DNA of 64,000 nt from Pseudomonas brassicacearum (GCF_003732225.1 NZ_MOBJ01000009.1:248001-312000), one strand, 5' to 3'; numbered from the stretch's first letter, positions 35,669 to 43,635 are shown. Numbers and translations: made by a program. The notes: generated from the letters alone by a model not told the origin.

Positions 35669-36154
35669 TCAGGCTTCTTGGGAACGCTTGACCGGGAACG
35701 ACACGAAAGGCTTGATCTCCTTGAGCACGAACATGCTCTGCATCTCCTTGATGCCAGGCAATTGCCGGATCACTGACATCGCAAAGTCGGCGAACGAGTC
35801 GAGATCGCGCGCCACTACCTGCAACAGGAAGTCAGCGTCGCCACCGATGCTGTAGCACGCCACCACATCCTCCAGCTGCATCACTTCCTGCTCGAACTTC
35901 CTGGCCTCGGCTGCGCTGTGATGGTCGATGCTGACTCGTATGAACACCATAACCCCCAACCCGATCCTGCGTCGGTCCAGCACCGCTCTGTAACCCTGAA
36001 TATAGCGATGCTCTTCCAGCTGCCGAACCCTGCGCCAGCAAGGCGAGGCAGACATGCCGATATGGTCGGCCAAGGTCTGGTTGGTGATCCTGCCGTCCTG
36101 TTGCAAGGCTGTAAGGATTTTGACATCTGTCAGATTTAGCGTCTGATCGGTCAT
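35669..36154 (-). CDS. Lrp/AsnC-family transcriptional regulator
   Basis: This 161-residue regulator starts at 36154. The helix-turn-helix reads DGRITNQTLADHIGMSASPC with WRRVRQLEEHRYI; the RAM ligand domain includes YSIGGDADFLLQVVARDLDSFADF and ends in the strand EMQSMFVLKEIKPF. Such regulators sense amino acids and usually control a divergent neighbour. Here the neighbour is an eight-gene operon ending in a LysE exporter, so the ligand may be the pathway's amino-acid-like product or precursor. Confidence 0.93.
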   Translation of the reverse strand: MTDQTLNLTDVKILTALQQDGRITNQTLADHIGMSASPCWRRVRQLEEHRYIQGYRAVLDRRRIGLGVMVFIRVSIDHHSAAEARKFEQEVMQLEDVVACYSIGGDADFLLQVVARDLDSFADFAMSVIRQLPGIKEMQSMFVLKEIKPFVSFPVKRSQEA

Positions 36155-36383
36155 AAATTCCGCGTCCCTGTGGTAAAGAGGTAGATCCTACCAGAACTCA
36201 TCCGGCCAGCAATTAAAATAGAAAATTTTTCCCCTGCTAAAGGGGATAAGATTTTTTCAACTTCTGATGTTGGAGTTACCACGCTTTAGCCTCTACGCAC
36301 AAACCGATGCCGGACGCGTCGTTGAATAAATAAACCAAAGTTGATCGCTTCCTTTTCCGGAGGGCGCGATCCCAGGGTGATAA
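36155..36383. promoter_or_regulatory. Divergent control region between lrp-type gene and the BacA-like operon
   Basis: It contains a markedly AT-rich tract (AATTAAAATAGAAAATTTTT, 36211-36230), as expected for Lrp-type binding. A small CCCCT/AGGGG hairpin follows at 36231-36245. I cannot place the -35 and -10 boxes with confidence. Confidence 0.45.
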
Positions 36384-36761
36384 ATGATTCTTCATCTGGT
36401 TTTTTTCAAGTTTGATGAACCCTTTCAATGGTGCGACGACGAAGTCATCGATGCAGAAGCATCGACACGTCAGCACCCACTTCACATCAACGAAATAGTC
36501 GGTTGGGCCTGCGGCAGGAATATAAGTCCGCGCAAACAGGCCATGGACTTTGTGGTGATGGGGCTGTTTGAAACTCAAGAGGCACTCTCTGCGTTTCTCG
36601 TTCATCCCAACCATCAGCAGGGTGTGATGAAGTGGCAAAAAATTGCCAGTTGGCAGGTAGTGGATATTGATATCGGTAGTGACACTACAAAGTTCGTTGG
36701 GCTGCTCAATGGTTGGGCTGACTTCGGTGTGACAACACTCGAAAAACTGAAGACTTATTGA
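36384..36761 (+). CDS. Dabb-domain (stress-responsive A/B barrel) protein
   Basis: This 125-residue protein opens MILHLVFFKFDEPF, the first strand of the dimeric alpha/beta-barrel (Dabb) family. It carries AMDFVVMGLFETQEALSAFLVHPNHQQGVMKW, the usual second helix with an H-P-x-H pattern. Dabb proteins range from stress proteins to small cyclases and decarboxylase-like enzymes in natural-product clusters (olivetolic acid cyclase is one), so an enzymatic role is possible. First gene of the operon; its end is 17 bases before the next start. Confidence 0.75.
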   Translation: MILHLVFFKFDEPFQWCDDEVIDAEASTRQHPLHINEIVGWACGRNISPRKQAMDFVVMGLFETQEALSAFLVHPNHQQGVMKWQKIASWQVVDIDIGSDTTKFVGLLNGWADFGVTTLEKLKTY

Positions 36762-36778
36762 TAGTCATGGAGGATTCA

Positions 36779-37201
36779 ATGAATTTCGATGCTGCCGTTC
36801 ACAAATGCGTAATTGTAGTCGACAAGGCACTGGGGCTGGGACACGCGGCGAATGCCGTCAGTGTCATCGGCGTCAGCCTGGGGCGTTCGGTAGAAGGTCT
36901 GGTCGGACCTGACATGCAAAGCCGCGACAACGTCAATTACCCTGGAGTCATCTACGCACCGTTGCCGATTCTGCTTGCCACCAATGAGTATCTGCGGGAA
37001 CTTCAAGAGAAAGCGCTGGCGGATGACGAAATCCACACCATGCCATTCAGCGCCTTGGCGCAATCCTGCAAGACGTATCAGGAATATGAGTCGCGTATCT
37101 CCGAGGCCGATAGTTCAGCCATAGAATTGGTTGCCATTGGCTTGATTGGGCCACAGAAAAAAATCAGTAAGTTGACCGGTAATCTTTCGCTGTTCAAATG
37201 A
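36779..37201 (+). CDS. DUF2000-family protein
   Basis: This 140-residue protein starts at the ATG at 36779, which has GGAGGA four bases upstream; an earlier ATG at 36758 lacks that. It matches the DUF2000 pattern: HKCVIVVDKALGLGHAANAVSVIGVSLGRS, then GLVGPDMQSRDNVNYPGVIYAPLPIL, then AIGLIGPQKKISKLTGNLSLF. The fold is related to peptidyl-tRNA hydrolase II by my recollection, but no biochemical role is established. Its presence in a biosynthetic-looking operon is unusual. Confidence 0.8.
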   Translation: MNFDAAVHKCVIVVDKALGLGHAANAVSVIGVSLGRSVEGLVGPDMQSRDNVNYPGVIYAPLPILLATNEYLRELQEKALADDEIHTMPFSALAQSCKTYQEYESRISEADSSAIELVAIGLIGPQKKISKLTGNLSLFK

Positions 37202-37214
37202 CAAGGAGGTTGTA

Positions 37215-38615
37215 GTGTACGCTTTATTCAAGCCTGAGCTTCTGGAGTTGGCACGTACGGTTCATCAGCAACATGCAGTATTTGAGAGTGATGGTATCTC
37301 CGTCGGGGAGTTGAATGATATTCAGCTTGGGCGTATTAAAAATATACTCCGTCATGTCAAAGCGTATTCGCCTTTTTACCGGGACAGATTGTCTGTGTTA
37401 CCTGACAGTGCCATAGATAAACTTGACTGGAATGCGTTCCGAAAGTTGCCGTTCACCACCAAGAACGATTTGCGCGAGGCGGGCCATGGCATGGCGTCGG
37501 CGCCATTGAAGAAAGCCTGGATCTACTACGAAACCACGGGGACTACCGGAGCGTCGACACCCTGTCCGCGCAACGAGCATGATTCGATATTCAATAACAC
37601 GCCCCTGATCCTTCGTTACAGTGAGCTGTTTCGTGCCCACGGTCAGCAACATATTGTCGGTGTGATGGGGCCTACGGAGTTGCACTCTACCGGCGATACG
37701 TTTGAAGACGTCTGCCGCAGCCTTGGCCACACGGTCGTGAAAATGTGGCCGCGATCGCCTGTCGTCGGGCTGGATCGTGCGGTCACGTTGATCAGGGAGC
37801 TGAAGATCACAGCCTTGGTCTGTACACCGGCAGTTGCCATCAGCCTGGCCCGGCATCTGATCAAAAAGGGCCAGCGCCCCTCGGATCTGGGCGTAAAGCT
37901 GATTTTTACCTTGGGTGAACTGACCACCCCTGCGTTGCTGCGCAACATCGGCGATGTTTGGGGCAGTGCGGTGTACAACTGCATGTATGCCTCGCAAGAG
38001 TCGTCGATCCTGGCCGCCTGCGACAAGGATGGCAATCTCTGCACGGTTCCCTTGAACGTCGTCTATGAAGTGGTCAACCCCCTGACGGGGCAAGTGCTGG
38101 AGCCTGTGAATGCGAGAATGACCGGCGAATTGGTCATCACCCATCTTTATCAGGGGCAAAAACCGCTGATTCGCTATCGCACCGGGGATATGGTCAGGGC
38201 TCAGGTGATGGACAAGGGTAAATGGCAAATCATTCCTATCGGTCGGGTCAGGGATACTTTGGTCATCAATGGCCACAATCACTGCGCCTACGACGTCGAG
38301 GCTGCACTATTCGAGCATCTCACAGGCTGCCTGGATTATCACATCCAGGTGGAAACCGTGGGCGGTGTCGATCAGTTGAGCGTCACCCTGGAGTTGGAGC
38401 AGAACACCGGGTTCCACAACGACCTGGAGGCCGTTGCCAGCTCCATGGCGGCCAGACTTGGCGCCCGTGTCCACATCGCCGTTGGCCCCACAGATGCCGT
38501 TACCGGCACTGCGGCGATGGTCAGCTGGAAGGCCGCCAGGCTCCACGACAAGCGCAGCGGTAGCGACAACAACGAGCGCGAAACGGCATTGAACATTGCC
38601 GCGCGGAGGGCTTGA
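37215..38615 (+). CDS. PaaK-like adenylate-forming enzyme (CoA ligase family)
   Basis: This is a 466-residue member of the phenylacetate-CoA ligase branch. The phosphate loop reads YYETTGTTGASTPCPRNEHD (about residues 109-128), the nucleotide-ribose region RYRTGDMVRAQ, and GRVRDTLVINGHN marks the C-terminal hinge. Near the end MVSWKAARLHDKR supplies the likely catalytic Lys. It would activate a carboxylic acid as the adenylate, then pass it to CoA, an amine or another acceptor. No carrier protein gene is in the operon, so thioesterification to a carrier would need one from elsewhere. The gene ends two bases before the aminotransferase start. Confidence 0.88.
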   Translation: MYALFKPELLELARTVHQQHAVFESDGISVGELNDIQLGRIKNILRHVKAYSPFYRDRLSVLPDSAIDKLDWNAFRKLPFTTKNDLREAGHGMASAPLKKAWIYYETTGTTGASTPCPRNEHDSIFNNTPLILRYSELFRAHGQQHIVGVMGPTELHSTGDTFEDVCRSLGHTVVKMWPRSPVVGLDRAVTLIRELKITALVCTPAVAISLARHLIKKGQRPSDLGVKLIFTLGELTTPALLRNIGDVWGSAVYNCMYASQESSILAACDKDGNLCTVPLNVVYEVVNPLTGQVLEPVNARMTGELVITHLYQGQKPLIRYRTGDMVRAQVMDKGKWQIIPIGRVRDTLVINGHNHCAYDVEAALFEHLTGCLDYHIQVETVGGVDQLSVTLELEQNTGFHNDLEAVASSMAARLGARVHIAVGPTDAVTGTAAMVSWKAARLHDKRSGSDNNERETALNIAARRA

Positions 38616-38617
38616 TC

Positions 38618-39583
38618 ATGACTGACATGCCCGGCAATACCCAGGTGTCCCAGCGCAAGCCGCATCCTTGGGTGTACTTCGATGGTCAGGTTGTAGCCGC
38701 AGCAGAAGCGTTGATACCGGTAACGACCCAGGCATTCAATTACGGCACAGCGGTCTTCGAGGGCATTCGCGCCTATGTCGCCAGTAGCGGCGAGTTAAAT
38801 GTCTTCAGGTTGGATGATCACCTGAAACGGCTGGAGAATTCGGCCAGGCTGCTGCAGTTGGAAAACCTGCCGCGTCGCGCTGAGATGAAGGCAATCATCC
38901 TCGATTTACTGCGGCGTAACGAGGCATCGACCGAGAGCTATATCAGGCCCCTGGCCTACAAGAAGGCGCTGATGCCTGGCGTTGGCTTTGGCGTGAAGCT
39001 TTCCGGGGTCAGCACTGGCCTGGTGATCAATACCCTGGCCATGGGCGCCTATATGCCCGCCGGCGGTATTCGCTGTGCCATCTCGAGTTGGCGGCGCATT
39101 CCGGATGTTTCGCTTCCCGCGCGGGCCAAAATCACAGGTAGTTATGCCAATTCGGCGTTGGCCATGGAGTCGGCGCAACGCAACGGGTTTGACGATGCGT
39201 TGATGTTGAATGTGCACGGCAATCTTGCCGAGTCGACGACCTCCAATGTCTTCGTCGTGAAAGACGGTTGTCTCATCACGCCGCCTTTGAGTGCCCATAT
39301 TCTTGAGGGCATTACCCGTGATTCGGTGATTACCCTGGCCAGAGAAGAGTTGGGGTTGAAAGTCGTCGAGCGAGATATCTCGTTTTCCGAGCTGTTTTCA
39401 GTCGATGAGTGTTTCCTGGCCGGTACCGGCGTCGAGATCGTACCCGTGACGCAAATCGATCACTACGTGCTGCAAGAGAGCGGGGTGGGTGAAATAAGCG
39501 CTGCGATCAGGCGCCTCTACCTGGAGACGGTAAGAGGTCTGAATAGTAAATACACCCATTGGTTGAGCCCGGTATCCAATTGA
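38618..39583 (+). CDS. Class IV (branched-chain type) PLP aminotransferase
   Basis: This is a 321-residue IlvE-like fold. The start at 38618 has GGAGG eight bases upstream. The PLP-binding Lys is about residue 171 in ARAKITGSYANSALAMESA. FNYGTAVFEGIRAY near residue 41, NLAESTTSNVFVVKDG and EGITRDSVITLAREELGL are family landmarks. GTGVEIVPVTQID matches BCAT rather than D-amino-acid transaminase. It is unlikely to be the housekeeping ilvE because of its operon context. It could transaminate a dihydro- or tetrahydro-hydroxyphenylpyruvate made by the BacA-like enzyme downstream. Confidence 0.92.
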   Translation: MTDMPGNTQVSQRKPHPWVYFDGQVVAAAEALIPVTTQAFNYGTAVFEGIRAYVASSGELNVFRLDDHLKRLENSARLLQLENLPRRAEMKAIILDLLRRNEASTESYIRPLAYKKALMPGVGFGVKLSGVSTGLVINTLAMGAYMPAGGIRCAISSWRRIPDVSLPARAKITGSYANSALAMESAQRNGFDDALMLNVHGNLAESTTSNVFVVKDGCLITPPLSAHILEGITRDSVITLAREELGLKVVERDISFSELFSVDECFLAGTGVEIVPVTQIDHYVLQESGVGEISAAIRRLYLETVRGLNSKYTHWLSPVSN

Positions 39584-39598
39584 TCGCTCTGGAGAGTC

Positions 39599-40225
39599 AT
39601 GACTATGGACAGTAAATTCTTGAATTTGGGTGTTGGCGATTGGCGCGATGTGATGATTCACACCTTGGGGCCCAGCGGGACCAGCAGTGAAGCGGCCGCC
39701 GGCTTTTTCAGTGAATGGTTAGGGCGTCGATATCCAGGCTCACGCGTACAGGTCAACCTCAGCGACTCTTACGAGCATGCGCGCTCCAGCATGGACGAGC
39801 ACGTTCCAAGAGTGATGATCGTGGCCAATGCCTACCCGCAGATTCATAACTTCTATATGGACCCGCGGTTAAGCCTGGTAGCGACCTTCGTGTTCGACAC
39901 GCCGTTGTATGGATTGGCGAGCAAGGGGCCGCTAACGACCGCAAAGCTGACGGTCGCCAGCCATCCCGCGCCGATTCTCCTGATCAAGGAACTCTTGCCT
40001 CAGGGGCTCGAGGTCGACTCGGTAATCCTCGCACTTTCCACCAGCGCCGCCGCGGCAGCAGCGGCCAGGGGCGAGGTCGATGTGGCGCTGACCACGGAAG
40101 TGGCGGCCAACATCCACGGTTTGCATTTTATCTCGAGTACCCGTCCGATCCGGATGCTCTGGTCGGTCTTCGCGCTTGCCCGCTCGAGCGCACTGCCGAC
40201 TGAAGCCAGTTTGTACTGCAGTTGA
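39599..40225 (+). CDS. BacA-like prephenate decarboxylase homologue (prephenate dehydratase fold)
   Basis: This 208-residue protein starts at 39599 (or the ATG at 39605, better spaced from GGAGAG). The order of motifs follows my memory of BacA, the non-aromatising prephenate decarboxylase of bacilysin biosynthesis. They are HTLGPSGTSSEAAAGFF (21-37), VANAYPQIHNFYMDPRLSL (75-93), FDTPLYGLASKG (99-110), ASHPAPILLIKEL (120-132), DVALTTEVAANIHGLHFI (161-178) and RMLWSVFALA (185-194). The Thr-Arg-Phe triad of true prephenate dehydratases is not seen, and the ACT regulatory domain is absent, as in BacA, AerD and SalX. The product would be a dihydro-4-hydroxyphenylpyruvate. The alternative is a catalytically altered dehydratase homologue. 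Confidence 0.75.
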   Translation: MTMDSKFLNLGVGDWRDVMIHTLGPSGTSSEAAAGFFSEWLGRRYPGSRVQVNLSDSYEHARSSMDEHVPRVMIVANAYPQIHNFYMDPRLSLVATFVFDTPLYGLASKGPLTTAKLTVASHPAPILLIKELLPQGLEVDSVILALSTSAAAAAAARGEVDVALTTEVAANIHGLHFISSTRPIRMLWSVFALARSSALPTEASLYCS

Positions 40226-40231
40226 TTGCTA

Positions 40232-40263
40232 CACCCTGCCTGACCCCGTTCGGAGGCAGGGTG
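40232..40263 (+). promoter_or_regulatory. Intercistronic hairpin
   Basis: A perfect 10-bp stem (CACCCTGCCT with AGGCAGGGTG) encloses about 12 bases and lacks a T tail. It sits in the only wide gap (74 bases) of the operon. It may be an mRNA processing or stability element rather than a terminator. Confidence 0.5.
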
Positions 40264-40299
40264 ACCCTTGGACTATTTCGAATACACGTTGAGGTCATG

Positions 40300-40869
40300 A
40301 TGCCTGTCTTGAAGCTTCACACAATCGATTCGACCCCGGAAAAAAGCAAAGAGCTACTTCAGAGCTCCATCGACAACTTTGGCTGGATCCCCAATCAGAG
40401 TGCCTACATGTCTGAGTCACCTTCGTTACTGGGCGCCTACCAGCGAGCGCATGATCTGTTTATCGACAGTTCGTTGAACGAAGAAGAAAAGGCCGTGGTG
40501 TGGATGACCACCGGTGTGGAAAACCGCTGTGACTATACAGTCCAGGCCCACGCCTTCATTGCCTTGGCCAAGGGCGTGGATGAGTACGTGGTCGACGCCA
40601 TCGCTCATGAGCCAACCCGCCTCAATGCGCGACTGATGGCGTTGCGCAGTTTTACCCTGGAAGTGATTCATTGTCGCGGCTGCCTGAGCAAGCCAGCCAT
40701 TGATGCTGTCTTGCGGGCGGGCTTCAGCAAACAAAACATGCTGGATGTGATTCTCGGCGTTTCGCAGAAAAACATGTCGACAATTTTGAACGGTATTGCC
40801 GGCACCGAAATCGATGAGCGTTTCAAATGGGCTGCCTTTCAAGGGTTCAAGCAGACGGCCGAGGCTTGA
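40300..40869 (+). CDS. AhpD-like/carboxymuconolactone decarboxylase-family protein lacking the second Cys
   Basis: This 189-residue protein (start at 40300, with GAGG five bases upstream) has the CMD/AhpD helical pattern: EEEKAVVWMTTGVENRCDYTVQAHAFIALAKGVDE and, later, ARLMALRSFTLEVIHCRG. Peroxidase members carry C-x2-C-x3-H; here the pattern is CDYTVQAH, so the first Cys and His remain but the second Cys is Thr. Disulfide-based alkylhydroperoxidase chemistry is therefore unlikely. It may be a decarboxylase, an isomerase or a binding protein in the pathway. The gene ends three bases before the next start. Confidence 0.8.
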   Translation: MPVLKLHTIDSTPEKSKELLQSSIDNFGWIPNQSAYMSESPSLLGAYQRAHDLFIDSSLNEEEKAVVWMTTGVENRCDYTVQAHAFIALAKGVDEYVVDAIAHEPTRLNARLMALRSFTLEVIHCRGCLSKPAIDAVLRAGFSKQNMLDVILGVSQKNMSTILNGIAGTEIDERFKWAAFQGFKQTAEA

Positions 40870-40872
40870 ACG

Positions 40873-41826
40873 ATGCTTCATCTGGACAGCGATTCGGTCA
40901 AAGGACTGTTGAATTTCAAGCTGTGCCTGCGGCTCAGCGAGGAAGCTTTCAGATTGCACTCTTCAGGCCAGGTGGAGCAGCCGTTGCGCACCATCGTCAA
41001 GGGCGGCGAGAACGAGTTGATGGGGGTCATGCCGGCTTACATCAAGTCCGGGCCCTATCAGGGGTTCGGCTTGAAGTCGGTGGTGGTCAGGTTGGGTGCT
41101 GAAGTCCGCGGTCCCTCTCATATGGGGAGCGTGTTGATCTATGACGAGGCTGGAGTATCCCCGGTCGTCGCGGTAGATGCCGGGGCGATCACTGAAATCC
41201 GCACGGCCGCGGCTTCGGCACACGCGACCCGCATTCTTGCGGCGCCCAACGCCAGCCGTGTGGCCATTCTGGGAACTGGCTTGCAAGCCCGGGCTCATCT
41301 GCTGGCAATGCGGGCCGTCAGGCCGGTCAAGCAAGTCTCTGTATGGGGGCGAAGCGAGGCTGCGTGTCGTGAGTTTGCGTCCTGGAGCGAGCGCTACTGT
41401 GATTTACCAGTCTCGATTTGCGCCACGGCTGCCGAGGCGGTGCACGACAGCGACATCATCTGTACCACCACGGCCGCTCGCGCGCCCATTCTGTCCCGGG
41501 CTGATCTACCGGAGCGCTGCCATATCAACGCAATCGGCTCCTCTGCTCCGGGTTTTCAGGAGTTACATGAAGACGTGTACCAGGGCAGTGCTTTGTTCAC
41601 GGATTGCAACCGATCGGTTTTTGCCGCGTCCGAGTGCGTGATCAAGGCTGTTCTCAAAGGCCTGTTGCCGGGCCAGGAGGTGGGCACCGAGATCGGCTCT
41701 CTCTGCGCCAGTGACGTGTTGGTCCATGAGCAGGGCGTGACAATTTTCAAGTCGGTTGGATTGGCGGTGCAGGACCTGGTGTTTTCCCGGGAAGTCGTCA
41801 GGCAGTGGGTTGCTTCATCCCGTTGA
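40873..41826 (+). CDS. Ornithine cyclodeaminase/mu-crystallin-family enzyme
   Basis: This is a 317-residue NAD(P)-dependent enzyme. The substrate-site residues appear as PLRT, GLKSVVV and the Asp in DAGAITEIRTAAASAHATR; the Rossmann loop is VAILGTGLQARAHLLAM. The tail FKSVGLAVQDLVF is typical. The family includes cyclodeaminases, ketimine and 2-oxo-acid imine reductases, alanine dehydrogenase and SbnB. In this operon a reductive amination, an imine reduction or formation of a cyclic imino acid is plausible. The sequence cannot choose among them. Confidence 0.9.
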   Translation: MLHLDSDSVKGLLNFKLCLRLSEEAFRLHSSGQVEQPLRTIVKGGENELMGVMPAYIKSGPYQGFGLKSVVVRLGAEVRGPSHMGSVLIYDEAGVSPVVAVDAGAITEIRTAAASAHATRILAAPNASRVAILGTGLQARAHLLAMRAVRPVKQVSVWGRSEAACREFASWSERYCDLPVSICATAAEAVHDSDIICTTTAARAPILSRADLPERCHINAIGSSAPGFQELHEDVYQGSALFTDCNRSVFAASECVIKAVLKGLLPGQEVGTEIGSLCASDVLVHEQGVTIFKSVGLAVQDLVFSREVVRQWVASSR

Positions 41827-41869
41827 AACCGTTGAGCAAGACAATAATAAATAACCTGAGGAGCACGAC

Positions 41870-42490
41870 ATGCTCGATTTGACACAAGTACTTACCTATT
41901 CGGCAGCGTTGGGCATCGCGGCCGCCATCCCCGGCCCCGGCATGGCGGCGCTGGTGGCACGGAGCGTCAGCGGTGGCGCGTTGTCAGGCTTTTGTCTGCT
42001 GTTCGGGTTGATCCTCGGCGATCTGACCTACCTGTCATTTGCCGTCTTTGGCCTGGCAATGATCGCTGAGCACTTCAATGCGTTGTTCCAGTTGGTGCGC
42101 TGGGCGGCGGCGCTGTACCTGTGCTATCTGGCCTGGCAATTCTGGTTCGCCAACCATCAGGCTATTGAAGTCGGCAAGCCGGTGAAGAAGAAGGAGCTGC
42201 TGTCGGCGGCGATATCCGGGCTGACCATTACCTTGGGCAACCCGAAGACCATCGCCTTCTATCTGGCATTGTTGCCGCTGGTGATCAACCTTGAGACGGT
42301 CTCGTTGCAGACCTGGGGGCTGATGCTGGTGCCACTGACCATTCTGGTTCTGCTAGGCGTTGGCGCGCTGTTCATTGTCGGCGCGGTGCGCATCCGGCAC
42401 CTGCTGTCGAGCTTGCGAGCGCAACAGCGGCTGTTCCGCGGCGCGGCGGCGATCATGGTGGCGGCTGCCGCGGCGATGCTGATTCGTTGA
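41870..42490 (+). CDS. LysE-family amino acid exporter
   Basis: This 206-residue protein has about six hydrophobic segments. It contains AAAIPGPGMAALVARSVSGGALSGF, the LysE/RhtB signature, and GLTITLGNPKTIAFYLALLPLVI, the second conserved block. It closes the operon 43 bases after the cyclodeaminase-like gene. Members export amino acids and derivatives such as homoserine lactone. Its linkage to the biosynthetic genes and an Lrp regulator suggests that it secretes the operon's amino-acid-like product. Confidence 0.93.
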   Translation: MLDLTQVLTYSAALGIAAAIPGPGMAALVARSVSGGALSGFCLLFGLILGDLTYLSFAVFGLAMIAEHFNALFQLVRWAAALYLCYLAWQFWFANHQAIEVGKPVKKKELLSAAISGLTITLGNPKTIAFYLALLPLVINLETVSLQTWGLMLVPLTILVLLGVGALFIVGAVRIRHLLSSLRAQQRLFRGAAAIMVAAAAAMLIR

Positions 42491-42520
42491 GACGCTCAGC
42501 GGCCGTGGCTGATGACACCT

Positions 42521-42853
42521 CTAGCGACCTGCAGGCAGCTCATCTTGAGTGAGTAGCATATAGGCCAGATCTTCGTCACTGGCCTTGAGGTCTGGATGAT
42601 CGTGCCGGATCTGCTTCAACGTCGACTCCAGATAAGCGCCGCGAATTGCGCCTCCACTTGCAATGAAGCTGGAGGCGTCATCGCGGGCGGGAGTCACGAT
42701 TTTGTAGTCCTTGAAGGTCGAGTACAGCGACACGGAAATCCCTGCCGAAGTAGCAACGTCGCGCGCATCAATATCGGGACCATGGCGCCGGGCCATGGCC
42801 GAACCAAAGGGCAGACAAAGCAATAGCAATGGGATGAGGAATATGCGGCGCAT
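42521..42853 (-). CDS. DUF2388-family secreted protein
   Basis: This 110-residue precursor starts at 42853 (MRRIFLIPLLLLCLPFGSAMA signal peptide), with GGAGG eight bases upstream; a longer frame to 42931 is rejected. The mature part has TSAGISVSLYSTF, the Pseudomonas DUF2388 hallmark ARDDASSFIASGGAIRGAYLESTLKQIRHDHP, and ends LKASDEDLAYMLLTQDE. The function of this periplasmic family is unknown. It converges on the LysE gene with 30 bases between. Confidence 0.85.
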   Translation of the reverse strand: MRRIFLIPLLLLCLPFGSAMARRHGPDIDARDVATSAGISVSLYSTFKDYKIVTPARDDASSFIASGGAIRGAYLESTLKQIRHDHPDLKASDEDLAYMLLTQDELPAGR

Positions 42854-42970
42854 AAAGTGTCCTCCAAAAGCATGAAACCTGAATGACCTGCCACATCTTT
42901 TTTGATGCATGGCGCCATCCAAGAGTTCCATGCCTCTGGGGATCCCGGAGCGACTGCCGACCGCGAAACC

Positions 42971-43600
42971 TTATCCAGGTCGGCGAACAACTCTCAGCTT
43001 GCCGCTGTTTCCGCCTCCGCAGAAGAACTGATCGGTGCCATCCGATTCGAGCCCAGATACGCCGACGCCAGATGGCATCTTCAGGCTCTCGAGGACCTCT
43101 CCCGTTCGCGGGTCGACTTGCCTCAATTCGCTTTCGTCCCCTTCCCAGGTACCGTGCCAGAGTTCTCCGTCGACCCATGTAACCCCGGTGACGAAACGAT
43201 TGGACTCGATGGTGCGCAGAATCGCCCCGGTCTGGGGATCGATCTGATGAATCTTGCGGTCCCGATACTCGCCCACCCAGAGCGTCCCTTCGGCCCACGT
43301 GAGCCCTGAGTCACTGCCGCCGGGCGCCGGGATGGTGGCGAGCACACGACCGGTTTTCGGGTCGATTTTCTGGATGCGATCCTCGGCGATCTGAAACAGG
43401 TGCTGGCCATCGAAAGCCGTTCCTGCATGCGCGGCGACATCAATCGAGCGCAGCGTTTTTCCGCTCGCCGGGTCGAGCGCGTTCAGCTTGTCTCCAGAAG
43501 CAAACCAGACTTGCTGGCCGTCGTAGGTGACCCCATGCACATGGTCGATACCCGGAAAGGGGCCATATTCACGGATGATTTCGGCTGTTGAGTGTTTCAT
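42971..43600 (-). CDS. Beta-propeller protein (Vgb/glutamine-cyclotransferase-like)
   Basis: This 209-residue protein starts at 43600 (MKHSTAEIIREYGPFPGIDHVHGVTYDGQ). Repeats of about 42 residues recur: LNALDPASGKTLRSIDV, IQKIDPKTGRVLATIP, IHQIDPQTGAILRTIE, LRQVDPRTGEVLESLK. Each is followed by a hydrophobic strand and W/F-rich turn. There is no signal peptide, so it is cytoplasmic. Such Vgb/QC-like propellers have been linked to streptogramin cleavage, but many have no known substrate. It lies 35 bases after the regulator gene, apparently in one operon. Confidence 0.8.
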   Translation of the reverse strand: MKHSTAEIIREYGPFPGIDHVHGVTYDGQQVWFASGDKLNALDPASGKTLRSIDVAAHAGTAFDGQHLFQIAEDRIQKIDPKTGRVLATIPAPGGSDSGLTWAEGTLWVGEYRDRKIHQIDPQTGAILRTIESNRFVTGVTWVDGELWHGTWEGDESELRQVDPRTGEVLESLKMPSGVGVSGLESDGTDQFFCGGGNSGKLRVVRRPG

Positions 43601-43635
43601 GTCTTCCACCCTGGTGGTTTGGTCGTGGAGTGATC

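Noticed and set aside
35482..35691. Open frame after the GMC gene ending LKGLLRLLGNA
   Set aside because: No start except an internal ATG at 35599 giving 30 residues without a ribosome site, and it overlaps the Lrp gene end. A decayed gene end is possible but unsupported.
38618..39583. Housekeeping ilvE
   Set aside because: The fold is IlvE-like, but its tight operon with biosynthetic genes and a LysE exporter makes a dedicated role more likely.
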